This document shows, one piece after another, positions 25,822 to 33,726 of a stretch of 41,127 nt of DNA. Source of the stretch: Verrucomicrobiota bacterium. Its GTDB lineage: Bacteria > Verrucomicrobiota > Verrucomicrobiia > Chthoniobacterales > UBA10450. The notes under the pieces are model-generated. The model had not been told where the DNA came from. It ran no database searches and was given only the letters and a program-made list of their open reading frames with translations. The position numbers and the translations under genes were made by a program. Every line of letters begins with the position of its first letter. Positions within the stretch are counted from its first letter, which is position 1. Location of the stretch: positions 1-41,127 of the forward strand of contig QHPX01000144.1 of assembly GCA_003219195.1 (NCBI GenBank), given 5' to 3'.

Positions 25822-27621
25822 CTACGAGGGAATCGGAAATCTTCGCGTTAACTCGCGCACTTTCGCGCGTACGCGCTCCAGTGCACCTGCGTCCGCTCGC
25901 TTCTCCAGCGCTTCTGCGATCAAGTCCGCAATCTCGAGCATGTCCTCTTCTTTCATGCCGCGCGTGGTCACAGCTGGCGTGCCGATGCGGATTCCACCCG
26001 GTTTGAAAATTGGATAGGTGTCGAAGGGGATCGCGTTCTTGTTCACGGTGATGCCAGCGCAATCGAGAACGTCCTGCGCCTCCTTGCCGTTAATCTCCTT
26101 CGGTCGAAGATCGACGAGCATGAGGTGATTGTCGGTGCCGCCGGAAACGATGCGATAACCGTGCTTGGCAATTCCGGCGGCGAGCGCTTTCGCATTCACA
26201 ACCACCTGACGCTGATATTCGCGGAACTGCGGCTGGAGCGCTTCGTGAAAACAAACCGCTTTCGCTGCGATCACGTGCATAAGCGGGCCGCCCTGCACTC
26301 CGGGAAAAAGCGTTGAATCGATTTGCTTGGCGAATTTTTCCTCGCACAGAACAATGCCGCCGCGCGGTCCGCGCAAGCTCTTGTGCGTCGTGGTCGTGAC
26401 AAATTGGGCATGCGGGATGGGGCTCGGGTGCTGGCCGCCGGCCACCAGCCCCGCAATGTGTGCCATGTCGATGAAAAGAATCGCGCCGACTGAATCGGCG
26501 ATTCGGCGCAGCCGCGGGAAATCGAGCGTGCGCGGATACGCTGACGCTCCCGCGGTGATCATGACCGGACGCACTTCCTCGGCTTGCTTTTGCAGCGCAT
26601 CGTAATCGATCTGTTCGTTTTTTTCGTCCACGCCGTAATGCGTGACTTGATAAAATTTGCCGGAAAAATTTGCCGGATGCCCATGGGTGAGATGCCCGCC
26701 GTGCGCAAGATTCATCGTCAGGATTTTGTCGCCCGGCTTAATCGCGGCGAAATAAACCGCCATGTTGGCCTGCGCGCCGCTGTGCGGCTGCACGTTCACA
26801 TGTTCGGCTCCGAACAATCGCTTGGCCCGATCGATCGCGAGTTGCTCCGCAACATCGACATTCTCACAGCCGCCATACCAGCGTTTGCCCGGATAACCTT
26901 CCGCGTATTTGTTTGTCAGGACGCTGCCTTGCGCTTCCATCACCGCACGGCTCGTGAAATTTTCCGACGCAATCAGTTCGATATTTTCGCGTTGCCGCTT
27001 TTCTTCGGCGCTGATCGCATCGAAAATTTCGGGATCAACCCGGCGCAGACCACCACTCGAGCCAGCCGACGATGTCGATCCACCGGGTTCGGTTTGAATC
27101 TGACGCGGTAGATCGCTCATGAGATAAGAAGAAGCCCCACTGCCGCGCGAAGTTGGCGCAAGCTCGCTTTGTTCTACGAAGGCAAGGACGCTGGGTAAAG
27201 CGTTTTTGATGGTTTGTGCACAGACTTCGTAAACCTGGCGGCCAAGTCCGATCGGATCCGGCACATCGCGCCACACTGTCGTGTCCGGCTCTTCAAATTC
27301 ACGGAGCAGGAAGGATCTTTCAGCGCCCTGCGGGAAGAGCATGTGGATTGTTTCCAGATGCGCCCCGGCCATGGCAAAAATGTGCGTGGCACGATCGATC
27401 AGCGTGGCCGTCAACGGCTGGCTGCGAAGATGGCTGATGTCCACGCCTTCGTCTTCGCAAACTTGCACGGCATATAGACTCGGCGGTTGGCCACGGACTG
27501 CATGCACACCCGCCGAGGCGACCCCGATGTCTTTACGATTTCCGAGCAAACGGCGAAACAGCCCTTCCGCGATGGGACTGCGGCAAATGTTTCCCGTACA
27601 GACAAAAAGGACGCTTTTCAC
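25822..27621 (-). CDS. glyA: Fused LMW protein phosphatase - serine hydroxymethyltransferase
   Basis: One 599-aa frame joins two enzymes. Residues 1-155 are a low-molecular-weight protein tyrosine phosphatase: the CX5R loop is CTGNICRSP and the acid is in VPDPIG. Residues about 156-195 are a Ser/Gly-rich linker. Residues about 196-599 are a complete PLP-dependent serine hydroxymethyltransferase ([35 protein letters not shown], and the PLP-lysine motif [14 protein letters not shown]). GlyA interconverts serine and glycine to charge tetrahydrofolate. In Bacillus the LMW phosphatase ywlE and glyA are close neighbours, so a fusion of neighbours is plausible. An in-frame ATG at 27120 (MSDLPRQ) could also allow separate translation of the GlyA part. 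The Ile after CTGN differs from the Thr linked to phosphoarginine specificity in YwlE, so tyrosine phosphatase activity is more likely. Confidence 0.92.
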   Translation of the reverse strand: MKSVLFVCTGNICRSPIAEGLFRRLLGNRKDIGVASAGVHAVRGQPPSLYAVQVCEDEGVDISHLRSQPLTATLIDRATHIFAMAGAHLETIHMLFPQGAERSFLLREFEEPDTTVWRDVPDPIGLGRQVYEVCAQTIKNALPSVLAFVEQSELAPTSRGSGASSYLMSDLPRQIQTEPGGSTSSAGSSGGLRRVDPEIFDAISAEEKRQRENIELIASENFTSRAVMEAQGSVLTNKYAEGYPGKRWYGGCENVDVAEQLAIDRAKRLFGAEHVNVQPHSGAQANMAVYFAAIKPGDKILTMNLAHGGHLTHGHPANFSGKFYQVTHYGVDEKNEQIDYDALQKQAEEVRPVMITAGASAYPRTLDFPRLRRIADSVGAILFIDMAHIAGLVAGGQHPSPIPHAQFVTTTTHKSLRGPRGGIVLCEEKFAKQIDSTLFPGVQGGPLMHVIAAKAVCFHEALQPQFREYQRQVVVNAKALAAGIAKHGYRIVSGGTDNHLMLVDLRPKEINGKEAQDVLDCAGITVNKNAIPFDTYPIFKPGGIRIGTPAVTTRGMKEEDMLEIADLIAEALEKRADAGALERVRAKVRELTRRFPIPS

Positions 27622-27760
27622 GATTCGCGCGGCGCGCGAGCGCGCGCATTTGCAACCTAGAATCGAACAGAGTCAAGTCAATCGGACCTGGTGAAACAAT
27701 GCGCACTTGCGGTCGTGTCGTTAAGTAGCGAGGCGCGCGAGACGCGTGTATAGAATCGCG

Positions 27761-28777
27761 ATGCGCAGGCGATGGAAAAAATTTCGCTACCGACTGGAAT
27801 GGGCCGGTCTTCACGCCACGGCAAAACTAGTTCCATTGCTCTCCCGCAAAGCCTGCTTCCGCCTCGCGCGCATTCTCGGATTTGTCATGTCGATCTTTGA
27901 TCGACATGGCCGCAAGGTCGCGCTGAGCAATCTGGACGTTGCCTTCGGCGACGAATTGCCGATCGCTACGCAGCGCAAAATCGTTCGCCAATCGTTTCAG
28001 CATTTCGCGCGAACGTCGCTCGATCTTTTGTGGAGCCCGCGATTGTCACGCGAAAATTTTCGCGATTACATCGAGTTCGAAAACTTGGAGGAAATCGACC
28101 GAGCGACCGGACCAGAGCGCAACTTCATCACTGCTTGTTATCACTACAGCAATTTTGAATGGTTCAGTCTCGCGAGTGGTTACTCGGGGTTGACCGGGAC
28201 GATCATCACTCAGGAATTCAAAAACTCACTGCTCGATCCGATCTTCAAAAAAATCCGCGAACAATCCGGGCACGAGATGATCCCGCGCGAGCGCGGCATC
28301 ATTCGCCTTTACAAAGTGCTGCGGCGAAAAGGACGCACGGCTTTGCTGGTCGATCTTACGGTGCCGCCAGATCAAGGCGCCGTGGCCATTGATTGCTTTG
28401 GGCTAAAGACCAGCGTGACTTCAGCGCATGCGTGGCTGCATAAGCAAACCGGCGTGCCGATCATCCCGGTGCATTGCGAGCCACTCGCGGGCGGTCGTTA
28501 CCGAGTGGTTTTTCATGACAAGATCGACAACACGGAAGCGATGACGCTGCAACAGATCGCGCAAGCGTGTTGGAATTCGTTCGAGCCTTACGTGCGCAAA
28601 AATCCCGCGCCCTGGCTCTGGATGTACAAACACTGGCGCTTCCGGCCGCTCAACGCCCGCCGCAAATATCCGTTTTACGCGCACACATGGGTGCGATTCG
28701 ACGCACTTCTTCAACCGGACAATGCGCCGTCGGCCGTTACATCGACAGTTGGGCCGCCAGAGGTCTGCGATGGTTGA
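27761..28777 (+). CDS. LpxL/HtrB-like lipid A acyltransferase
   Basis: This is a 338-aa membrane-associated acyltransferase of the LpxL/LpxM (lysophospholipid acyltransferase) superfamily, which adds secondary acyl chains to lipid A. The catalytic H-x4-E is HYSNFE, and FGLKTSVTSAHAWLH and the late PWLWMYKHWRF match the family. The N-terminal region has one hydrophobic segment (about residues 15-45). ATG 27761 is chosen; an upstream GTG (27746) adds five residues. It is divergent from the glyA fusion with about 140 nt between starts. It fits with lpxB in this window. Confidence 0.87.
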   Translation: MRRRWKKFRYRLEWAGLHATAKLVPLLSRKACFRLARILGFVMSIFDRHGRKVALSNLDVAFGDELPIATQRKIVRQSFQHFARTSLDLLWSPRLSRENFRDYIEFENLEEIDRATGPERNFITACYHYSNFEWFSLASGYSGLTGTIITQEFKNSLLDPIFKKIREQSGHEMIPRERGIIRLYKVLRRKGRTALLVDLTVPPDQGAVAIDCFGLKTSVTSAHAWLHKQTGVPIIPVHCEPLAGGRYRVVFHDKIDNTEAMTLQQIAQACWNSFEPYVRKNPAPWLWMYKHWRFRPLNARRKYPFYAHTWVRFDALLQPDNAPSAVTSTVGPPEVCDG

Positions 28778-28802
28778 CAAAGTGCCGCCATGCTTTTCCA
28801 GT

Positions 28803-29468
28803 ATGCAACGTATGAGAGGTGTTTCCCGACTCATCTTGCTGGCTGGTGCCGGTGCGCTCTCGCTCCTGACCGGTTGCGAAACCGCGCGGCTGGCCGGGGG
28901 CAAAGCGTATCATGTGACGGCTTATCGCCCGCACGATCCAGCGGCAGTGCGGGTGAAGGTTTCGTTGTCGAAGCAAAATATTTATGTGATGGAGGGCGAT
29001 CGTTCCCTGATGGCGGTGGCGTGTTCGGTTGGTATTTCCGACAAGCCGACGCCGAAGGGCAACTTCACGATCTATTCAAAACAGGAACGCAAACGTTCCG
29101 GGTCGTATGGATTCAGCGTGCAGGGCAATCGGGTTGTTCCTTCCACCGGTGGCGGATCGGGGCGCTACGTCGGTTATCCGATGGGTTACTGGTGTGAGTT
29201 TGCTCCGGCCTACGGATTTCATCAGGGTTACGTTCATCTGCACCCGCGGACGCACGGTTGCATCCGATTGCACGGGGAGGCTGCGCCGAAGTTTTTTGCG
29301 CTCGTCAAGATCGGCACGCCGGTGAACATCGCGACATCGCAACCGGAGGACGACACTCTCGGTCCTAAAGTGCAGAGGGTGGATGATTCGAAAACGCCTG
29401 ATCCCGATCCGCGTTTAATGATTACGGACGCGGCATTCACCAAACCGAGCGGGCAGCTTTTGGAATAG
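28803..29468 (+). CDS. Lipoprotein L,D-transpeptidase (YkuD domain)
   Basis: This is a probable peptidoglycan L,D-transpeptidase or lipoprotein-anchoring enzyme, 221 aa. The N-terminus from ATG 28803 (or 28812) carries a lipobox, SLLTGC. The YkuD domain starts near VRVKVSLSKQNIYVMEGD, contains SVGISDKPTPKGNFTIYSK, and ends with the active site YVHLHPRTHGCIRLHG (H-x-H and the THGC-x-R nucleophile Cys). The polar C-terminal tail has no known domain. The start lies 25 nt beyond the acyltransferase stop, so the two are likely co-transcribed. Confidence 0.9.
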   Translation: MQRMRGVSRLILLAGAGALSLLTGCETARLAGGKAYHVTAYRPHDPAAVRVKVSLSKQNIYVMEGDRSLMAVACSVGISDKPTPKGNFTIYSKQERKRSGSYGFSVQGNRVVPSTGGGSGRYVGYPMGYWCEFAPAYGFHQGYVHLHPRTHGCIRLHGEAAPKFFALVKIGTPVNIATSQPEDDTLGPKVQRVDDSKTPDPDPRLMITDAAFTKPSGQLLE

Positions 29469-29502
29469 TTTTGGAAACGCGGGCCGGCGCCTGCGATTTT
29501 TT

Positions 29503-30741
29503 GTGAGCACGAACCTTATTTCCAGCGGCACGACGGCGCGCGAGAAAGTGAACTTGCGCACGCCGGACGTAATGGCCGCGGTCCAGGAGCAGGTCGAGTC
29601 CCATTACCGCAGCGATATTGTTGAAAAAATCCGGCGCGCGGGCGGAATTATCTCAGTCGGCAGCACGACCGTCCGTCTCGCAAAACAATTTGGGTTTTGT
29701 TATGGCGTCGAACGCGCCATCGATCTCGCCTATGCCGCTCGTAAAGTTTTCAAGGACCGCCGCCTCTTCATTGTTGGCGAGATCATTCACAATCCCGAGG
29801 TCAACGAACAGATCTCCTCGTTAGGAATCAAGAATCTGACGGGCAATAATAAGCAGGCGGACATTTCCGATCTCGGCCCTGATGACGTCGTAATCGTGCC
29901 GGCCTTCGGAACCGAATTGTCGATCCAACAACAGATTAGGGAACGCGGCTGCCAGATTGTCGATACCACGTGCGGCGACGTGATGAGCGTGTGGAAGCGC
30001 GTGCGCAAATACGCCAGTGAATCAGCCACGTCGATCATTCATGGCAAAGCTGAACACGAAGAGACCAAGGCGACCAGCTCGCGCGCTCTCGGCGATGGCA
30101 AAGGTCATTACCTCGTCGTGCTCACGCTGGCCGATGCCGATTATGTTTGCGATTACATCCGGTACGGCGGGGATAAGCAGGCGTTTCTCGACAAATTTCG
30201 CGGCGCTTACTCTCCCGGTTTCGATCCCGACGTGCATTTGCAAACCGTCGGCGTGGCGAACCAAACCACCATGTTACGTGGCGAGACCGAGGAAGTGCAG
30301 CGACGCGTTCGGCAGGCGATTGCCGATCGTGACGGTCCGGAACTGGCGGCAAAAAACTTCAGGTTTTTCGACACCATTTGCGGCGCCACCCAGGAACGCC
30401 AGGATGCATTGCGTGAGTTGCTGAATGTCCCGCTGGATCTTTTGCTCGTCGTGGGCGGTTACAACAGCTCGAATACTTCGCACCTCGCCGAAATGGGCGA
30501 GGAAAAGTTGTCCACCTATTTTGTGCTCAACGCCTCGCGCCTGCTCTCGCGCGACGAGATCAAGCATTACGATTTGCATGAGAAGCGCGAAGTCATCGCG
30601 AGAAATTGGCTGCCACACGGCCGGGCCGTCATCGGCATCACTGCCGGCGCATCCTGTCCGAACAACCTGATTGAAGAGACGCTCATTCGCCTGTTCGAAC
30701 TCCGCGGAATTCCGCGCGCGGAGCTCGAGCTCGCGGCTTAA
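29503..30741 (+). CDS. ispH: 4-Hydroxy-3-methylbut-2-enyl diphosphate reductase, long (plant/cyanobacterial) type
   Basis: IspH performs the last step of the MEP isoprenoid pathway, giving IPP and DMAPP that feed UppS and the squalene-synthase-like enzyme here. At 412 aa from GTG 29503 it is longer than the about 310-aa E. coli form and matches the plant/cyanobacterial branch. The three Fe-S cysteines lie in FGFCYGVERAI, DTTCGDVMSVW and TAGASCPNNLIEE; VGEIIHNP is also conserved. The TAA stop is formed by TAAGATCGACG, a one-mismatch copy of the 10-mer. A palindromic repeat follows. Confidence 0.94.
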   Translation: MSTNLISSGTTAREKVNLRTPDVMAAVQEQVESHYRSDIVEKIRRAGGIISVGSTTVRLAKQFGFCYGVERAIDLAYAARKVFKDRRLFIVGEIIHNPEVNEQISSLGIKNLTGNNKQADISDLGPDDVVIVPAFGTELSIQQQIRERGCQIVDTTCGDVMSVWKRVRKYASESATSIIHGKAEHEETKATSSRALGDGKGHYLVVLTLADADYVCDYIRYGGDKQAFLDKFRGAYSPGFDPDVHLQTVGVANQTTMLRGETEEVQRRVRQAIADRDGPELAAKNFRFFDTICGATQERQDALRELLNVPLDLLLVVGGYNSSNTSHLAEMGEEKLSTYFVLNASRLLSRDEIKHYDLHEKREVIARNWLPHGRAVIGITAGASCPNNLIEETLIRLFELRGIPRAELELAA

Positions 30742-30754
30742 GATCGACGATCGC

Positions 30755-30826
30755 TGTAGCGGCGTTCTATGAGCGCCGAAATAACATTCGCACGCACGGG
30801 GTCGGCGGTCACAGACCGCCGCTACA
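30755..30826. repeat. TGTAGCGGCG palindromic repeat, longer variant
   Basis: The outer ends TGTAGCGGCG and CGCCGCTACA are inverted, with an inner inverted pair GTCGGCGGTC/ACAGACCGCC on the right side. It lies between ispH and ku on the same strand. Confidence 0.8.
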
Positions 30827-30878
30827 AGTGCAATCTCATCCACCCATTTGCGGTGCGAGACGCGAAATAGTTGCGATT

Positions 30879-31722
30879 ATGCGCGCGATTTGGAAAGGCA
30901 GCATCAGTTTCGGACTGGTCAACATTCCGATCGCCTTGTATCCGGCGACCAGGAAAGAGGAGCTGAAGTTTCGACTCTTGCGCAAAGGCGATCTCAGTCG
31001 AGTACGAGAAAGGGAAATTCGTCGTGCTAAAGGATGAGGATTTTGAGCGCGTCGACCTGGAAGCGACACAGACCGTGGACATTCAGGATTTTGTCCACGT
31101 CGATGAAATCGATCCGATGTTCTTTTACAAGCCGTACTATCTCGAGCCGCAGAAAGGCGGCGACAAAGCTTATGCCCTTTTGCGTGACGCCTTAAAAGAC
31201 AGCAAGAAAGTCGGTATCGCCAAGGTTGTGATCAAAACGCGGGAATATCTCGCCGGGGTAAAACCGGAAGATGGCGCGCTCGTCCTCGAACTGATGCATT
31301 TCGCCGACGAACTCGCGGACACGGAAAAGCTGCATGTTCCAAAAAAGGTGGAGGTCGGCAAACGTGAGATGAACATGGCCAAATCGTTGATCGACAGCAT
31401 GAGCGCGAAATGGAATCCCGAGAAATATCATAACGAATATCGCGAAGCGCTTATGGAAGTGATCGAGGAGAAGGTTGAAGCGGGTGGCAAAGAGATCGAA
31501 GAAAAACCAAAGCCGAAAAGACAAGCGACTAAAGTGATCGACCTTGTTTCAGTCTTGCAGCAAAGCCTGGAGAAAACCGGCGTTGCGAAGAAACAATCGA
31601 CAATGGAGCCGCGGGGACGCGAGCGACATGGACGGGCAGCCCGAAGGGGTGAGCTTTTGGGAGAAAGCGAATCAACGAAACGTCGGGCCAAGCATGCGCA
31701 ACACGAAAAAAAGGCGGCATAG
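30879..31722 (+). pseudogene. ku: Ku DNA end-binding protein, broken by internal deletion/frameshift
   Basis: Ku binds DNA ends for non-homologous end joining. From ATG 30879 the family N-terminus is perfect (MRAIWKGSISFGLVNIPI...RLLRKGDLS). After about position 30996 the frame runs out at 31037. The next part of Ku resumes one frame over from about 30997 (VEYEKGKFVVLKDEDFERVDLEATQ) and continues to 31722. About 22-24 residues normally found between these points are absent, so a deletion of about 70 nt has also shifted the frame. The rest of the core is intact (YYLEPQKGGDKAY, KSLIDSM). Copy C of the dispersed repeat is inserted near the Lys-rich C-terminal tail. No ligD is present here. An assembly error is the alternative. 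Confidence 0.85.
31592..31675 (+). repeat. Dispersed ~85-bp coding-insert element, copy C (in ku)
   Basis: This begins AACAATCGACAATGGAGCC, two mismatches from the 10-mer start of the other copies, and ends AAAGCGAATCAA. Internal blocks GAGCGACATGGACGGGCAG and GGGGTGAGC align with copies B and D. It is 84 nt, 28 codons, and open in the ku frame, adding an Arg/Gly-rich stretch (EPRGRERHGRAARRG) to the C-terminal tail. Confidence 0.85.
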
Positions 31723-31723
31723 T

Positions 31724-31772
31724 TGTAACCGGGGTCGCTGACCCAGGTCGCGGTCAACGACCGCTGCTGCAA
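31724..31772. repeat. Diverged palindromic repeat of the TGTAGCGG family
   Basis: The outer ends are TGTAACCGG and CTGCTGCA, with inner hairpins GGTC-GCT-GACC and GCGGTC-AAC-GACCGC. It is diverged from the consensus ends but has the same spacing and position, between ku and doxX. Confidence 0.5.
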
Positions 31773-31812
31773 GCTTGACAGGCAAGATCGACATCCTTCA
31801 GCCTAAACGACC

Positions 31813-32253
31813 ATGAACTCTCTCAATCGATTTGCGGATCCGTTTTATTGCATTACGCGGCTGATCGTCGGTTTGATGTTTGCCTCTCACGGCGGGCAAT
31901 TAGTGCTGGGCATGTTCGGCGGGATGCCCGGTTCAGACAACATGATGATGCAGGTCGGCGGTTGGATTCAACTTGTCGGCGGCTTGCTTATTGCATTTGG
32001 GTTACTCACGCGGTTGGCCGCATTCATCTGCAGCGGCGAGATGGCAGTGGCTTATTTCATGATTCACGTGGCCAACGCCCCAACTCCGATGGCGAAGTTT
32101 TTTCCGATTTCGAGCGCCGGACCACAAGTCTCGAACAAAGGCGAACTGGCTATCTTCTATTGCTGGTTTTTCTTGTTCGTCGTGTTTTATGGCGCTGGAC
32201 GCTGGAGCATTGACGGGTTGATCGGGAAGGGGAAAGCCGCAGCGACGACATAG
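31813..32253 (+). CDS. DoxX-family membrane protein
   Basis: This is a 146-aa integral membrane protein with about four helices. The N-terminal R-LIVGLMFASHGGQLVLGMFGG and GWIQLVGGLLIAFGLLTRLAA are typical of the DoxX family. Members are linked to quinol or redox stress in some species; no specific role can be given. An AAGATCGACA motif sits 20 nt before the start (31784-31793). Confidence 0.88.
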   Translation: MNSLNRFADPFYCITRLIVGLMFASHGGQLVLGMFGGMPGSDNMMMQVGGWIQLVGGLLIAFGLLTRLAAFICSGEMAVAYFMIHVANAPTPMAKFFPISSAGPQVSNKGELAIFYCWFFLFVVFYGAGRWSIDGLIGKGKAAATT

Positions 32254-32292
32254 CTGCATCCTAGTTATCGCTAAGATCGACAATCACATTCG

Positions 32293-33150
32293 ATGGAACA
32301 ACGACGCGCGGGAGGAAGATTTCTCATCGCGACATTGTTCGCGATAATCATGTGCGACCCTATTTGTAACGCTCAGGCGCAGGATTGGGCGAAAGAACGG
32401 CTCAACAAATCGCCGCGTCACGGTGAGTGGGTCGATCTCAGATCCGGCGATCGCACGATCAAAGCCTTCGTCGTTTATCCGGAGCGGAAAGAGAAAACGC
32501 CGGTCGTTATTGTGATTCACGAGATCTTTGGGCTGACTGACTGGGTGCGTGGCATCTGCGACCAGCTCGCCGAGAATGGCGTCATCGCAATTGCGCCCGA
32601 TCTTTTGTCCGGGCAAGCCTATTCGGATGGCGATGAAGCGCGCAAAGCGATCTCGGCATTGTCGCCCGAACAAATCAAAGCCGATCTGGATGCGGCTTCG
32701 GATTACGCGCTAAGAATTCCTGCGGGCAATGGAGTACTCGCGGTCTGCGGATTTTGCTGGGGCGGGGGAGTGACCTTCGCTTACGCGAATGAAAATCCAA
32801 AATTGCAAGCGGCGTATTCATTTTACGGGTTGGCGGGGCTTACCTTGTCGGGGCTTATGGAGCAGTATGGTCGATTTCGGCCCGCGCCAGACGAGGGGTC
32901 AAAGGTCGCGAACATTCCGTGTCCGGTTTTCGGGTTCTACGGTGAGAACGATGAGCGCATCAACGCGACCATTCCTAAAGTGGAACAGCTAATGAAAGCG
33001 GCCGGCAAAAAATACGAGCCGGTGATTTACAAAGGCGCCGGCCACGGCTTTATGCGCGAAGGCGAAATGCCGAACGCAAACGAGGCAAACAAAAAAGCGC
33101 GCGACGACGCTTGGGCGCGCTGGAAAACGCTGCTTAAACAACTGTCGTGA
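32293..33150 (+). CDS. Secreted dienelactone hydrolase-family protein
   Basis: This is a 285-aa alpha/beta hydrolase with a signal peptide (FLIATLFAIIMCDPICNAQA). The dienelactone-hydrolase triad is visible as Cys in GFCWGGG, Asp in YGENDERI and His in KGAGHGFMRE. HEIFGLTDWVRGICDQLA is a typical early motif. It is probably a periplasmic carboxylesterase; the natural substrate is unknown. An AAGATCGACA motif lies 11 nt before the ATG (32273-32282). Confidence 0.88.
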   Translation: MEQRRAGGRFLIATLFAIIMCDPICNAQAQDWAKERLNKSPRHGEWVDLRSGDRTIKAFVVYPERKEKTPVVIVIHEIFGLTDWVRGICDQLAENGVIAIAPDLLSGQAYSDGDEARKAISALSPEQIKADLDAASDYALRIPAGNGVLAVCGFCWGGGVTFAYANENPKLQAAYSFYGLAGLTLSGLMEQYGRFRPAPDEGSKVANIPCPVFGFYGENDERINATIPKVEQLMKAAGKKYEPVIYKGAGHGFMREGEMPNANEANKKARDDAWARWKTLLKQLS

Positions 33151-33158
33151 AATTGCAA

Positions 33159-33177
33159 GGCAACCGCTTCGGTTGCC
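33159..33177. terminator. Hairpin after dienelactone hydrolase gene
   Basis: This is a perfect stem, GGCAACCG-CTT-CGGTTGCC, 9 nt past the stop. A second, weaker hairpin (GGCAGGCG/CGTCTGCC, 33192-33210) follows. No strong T run is present, so the terminator role is probable but not certain. Confidence 0.55.
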
Positions 33178-33287
33178 GAATAAAATGGTGCGGCAGGCGA
33201 TACGTCTGCCCAACAGAATTATTTCCCGCTCGATAATTCATCCGCGAGCGCGCGTTTGCGCCTTAAACTTGTGCATCGTTTTCCTGA

Positions 33288-33710
33288 TCAGGTAACAGAC
33301 TGCCGATCAGCTTGCTCGCTGGCTTTCATCAAGAAGGACGCCACCGCCGCGGTATCGAAGTAGAACATCTGGGCACGGGCGAGCTTTCCTTCACGGACTT
33401 GATAAAGGCCGAGCGCCTCGCCCTCAAATCGTTCTCCTGACGGGCTGACTCCGCGCTGTCGCCAAAGAACTACGCCTTCATCCTCGCTTGCAGCCACGAC
33501 GCGGGGATCCATCCTTCGCTCCGTCTCGCCGGGTTGAAGAGGTTCCCATGTTTCACTCCAGGTGCGCGCCTTGCTTCCGCCGTAAGGAAGCGATGGCGGC
33601 CAGTGAAGCGCAAAATCGGGATGCAACAGTTCGCGGAATCTTTTGTCGTCACGTTGCTCGATCGCGCGGAAAACATCGAGCAACAGCTTGCGATTCGCCG
33701 CGACGCTCAT
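33288..33710 (-). CDS. NTF2-like / SnoaL-like domain protein
   Basis: This is a 140-aa small alpha+beta barrel protein. The N-terminal NRKLLLDVFRAIEQRDDKRFRELLHPDFALHWP, the middle VVLWRQRGVSPSGERFEGEALGLYQVREGKLARAQMFYFD and the length match SnoaL-like/ketosteroid-isomerase-type proteins. No catalytic residues can be assigned. It is read from the same strand as the S46 peptidase gene and lies 16 nt after it, so they may share a transcript. Confidence 0.8.
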   Translation of the reverse strand: MSVAANRKLLLDVFRAIEQRDDKRFRELLHPDFALHWPPSLPYGGSKARTWSETWEPLQPGETERRMDPRVVAASEDEGVVLWRQRGVSPSGERFEGEALGLYQVREGKLARAQMFYFDTAAVASFLMKASEQADRQSVT

Positions 33711-33726
33711 GACTCGCGTCCGGTTC

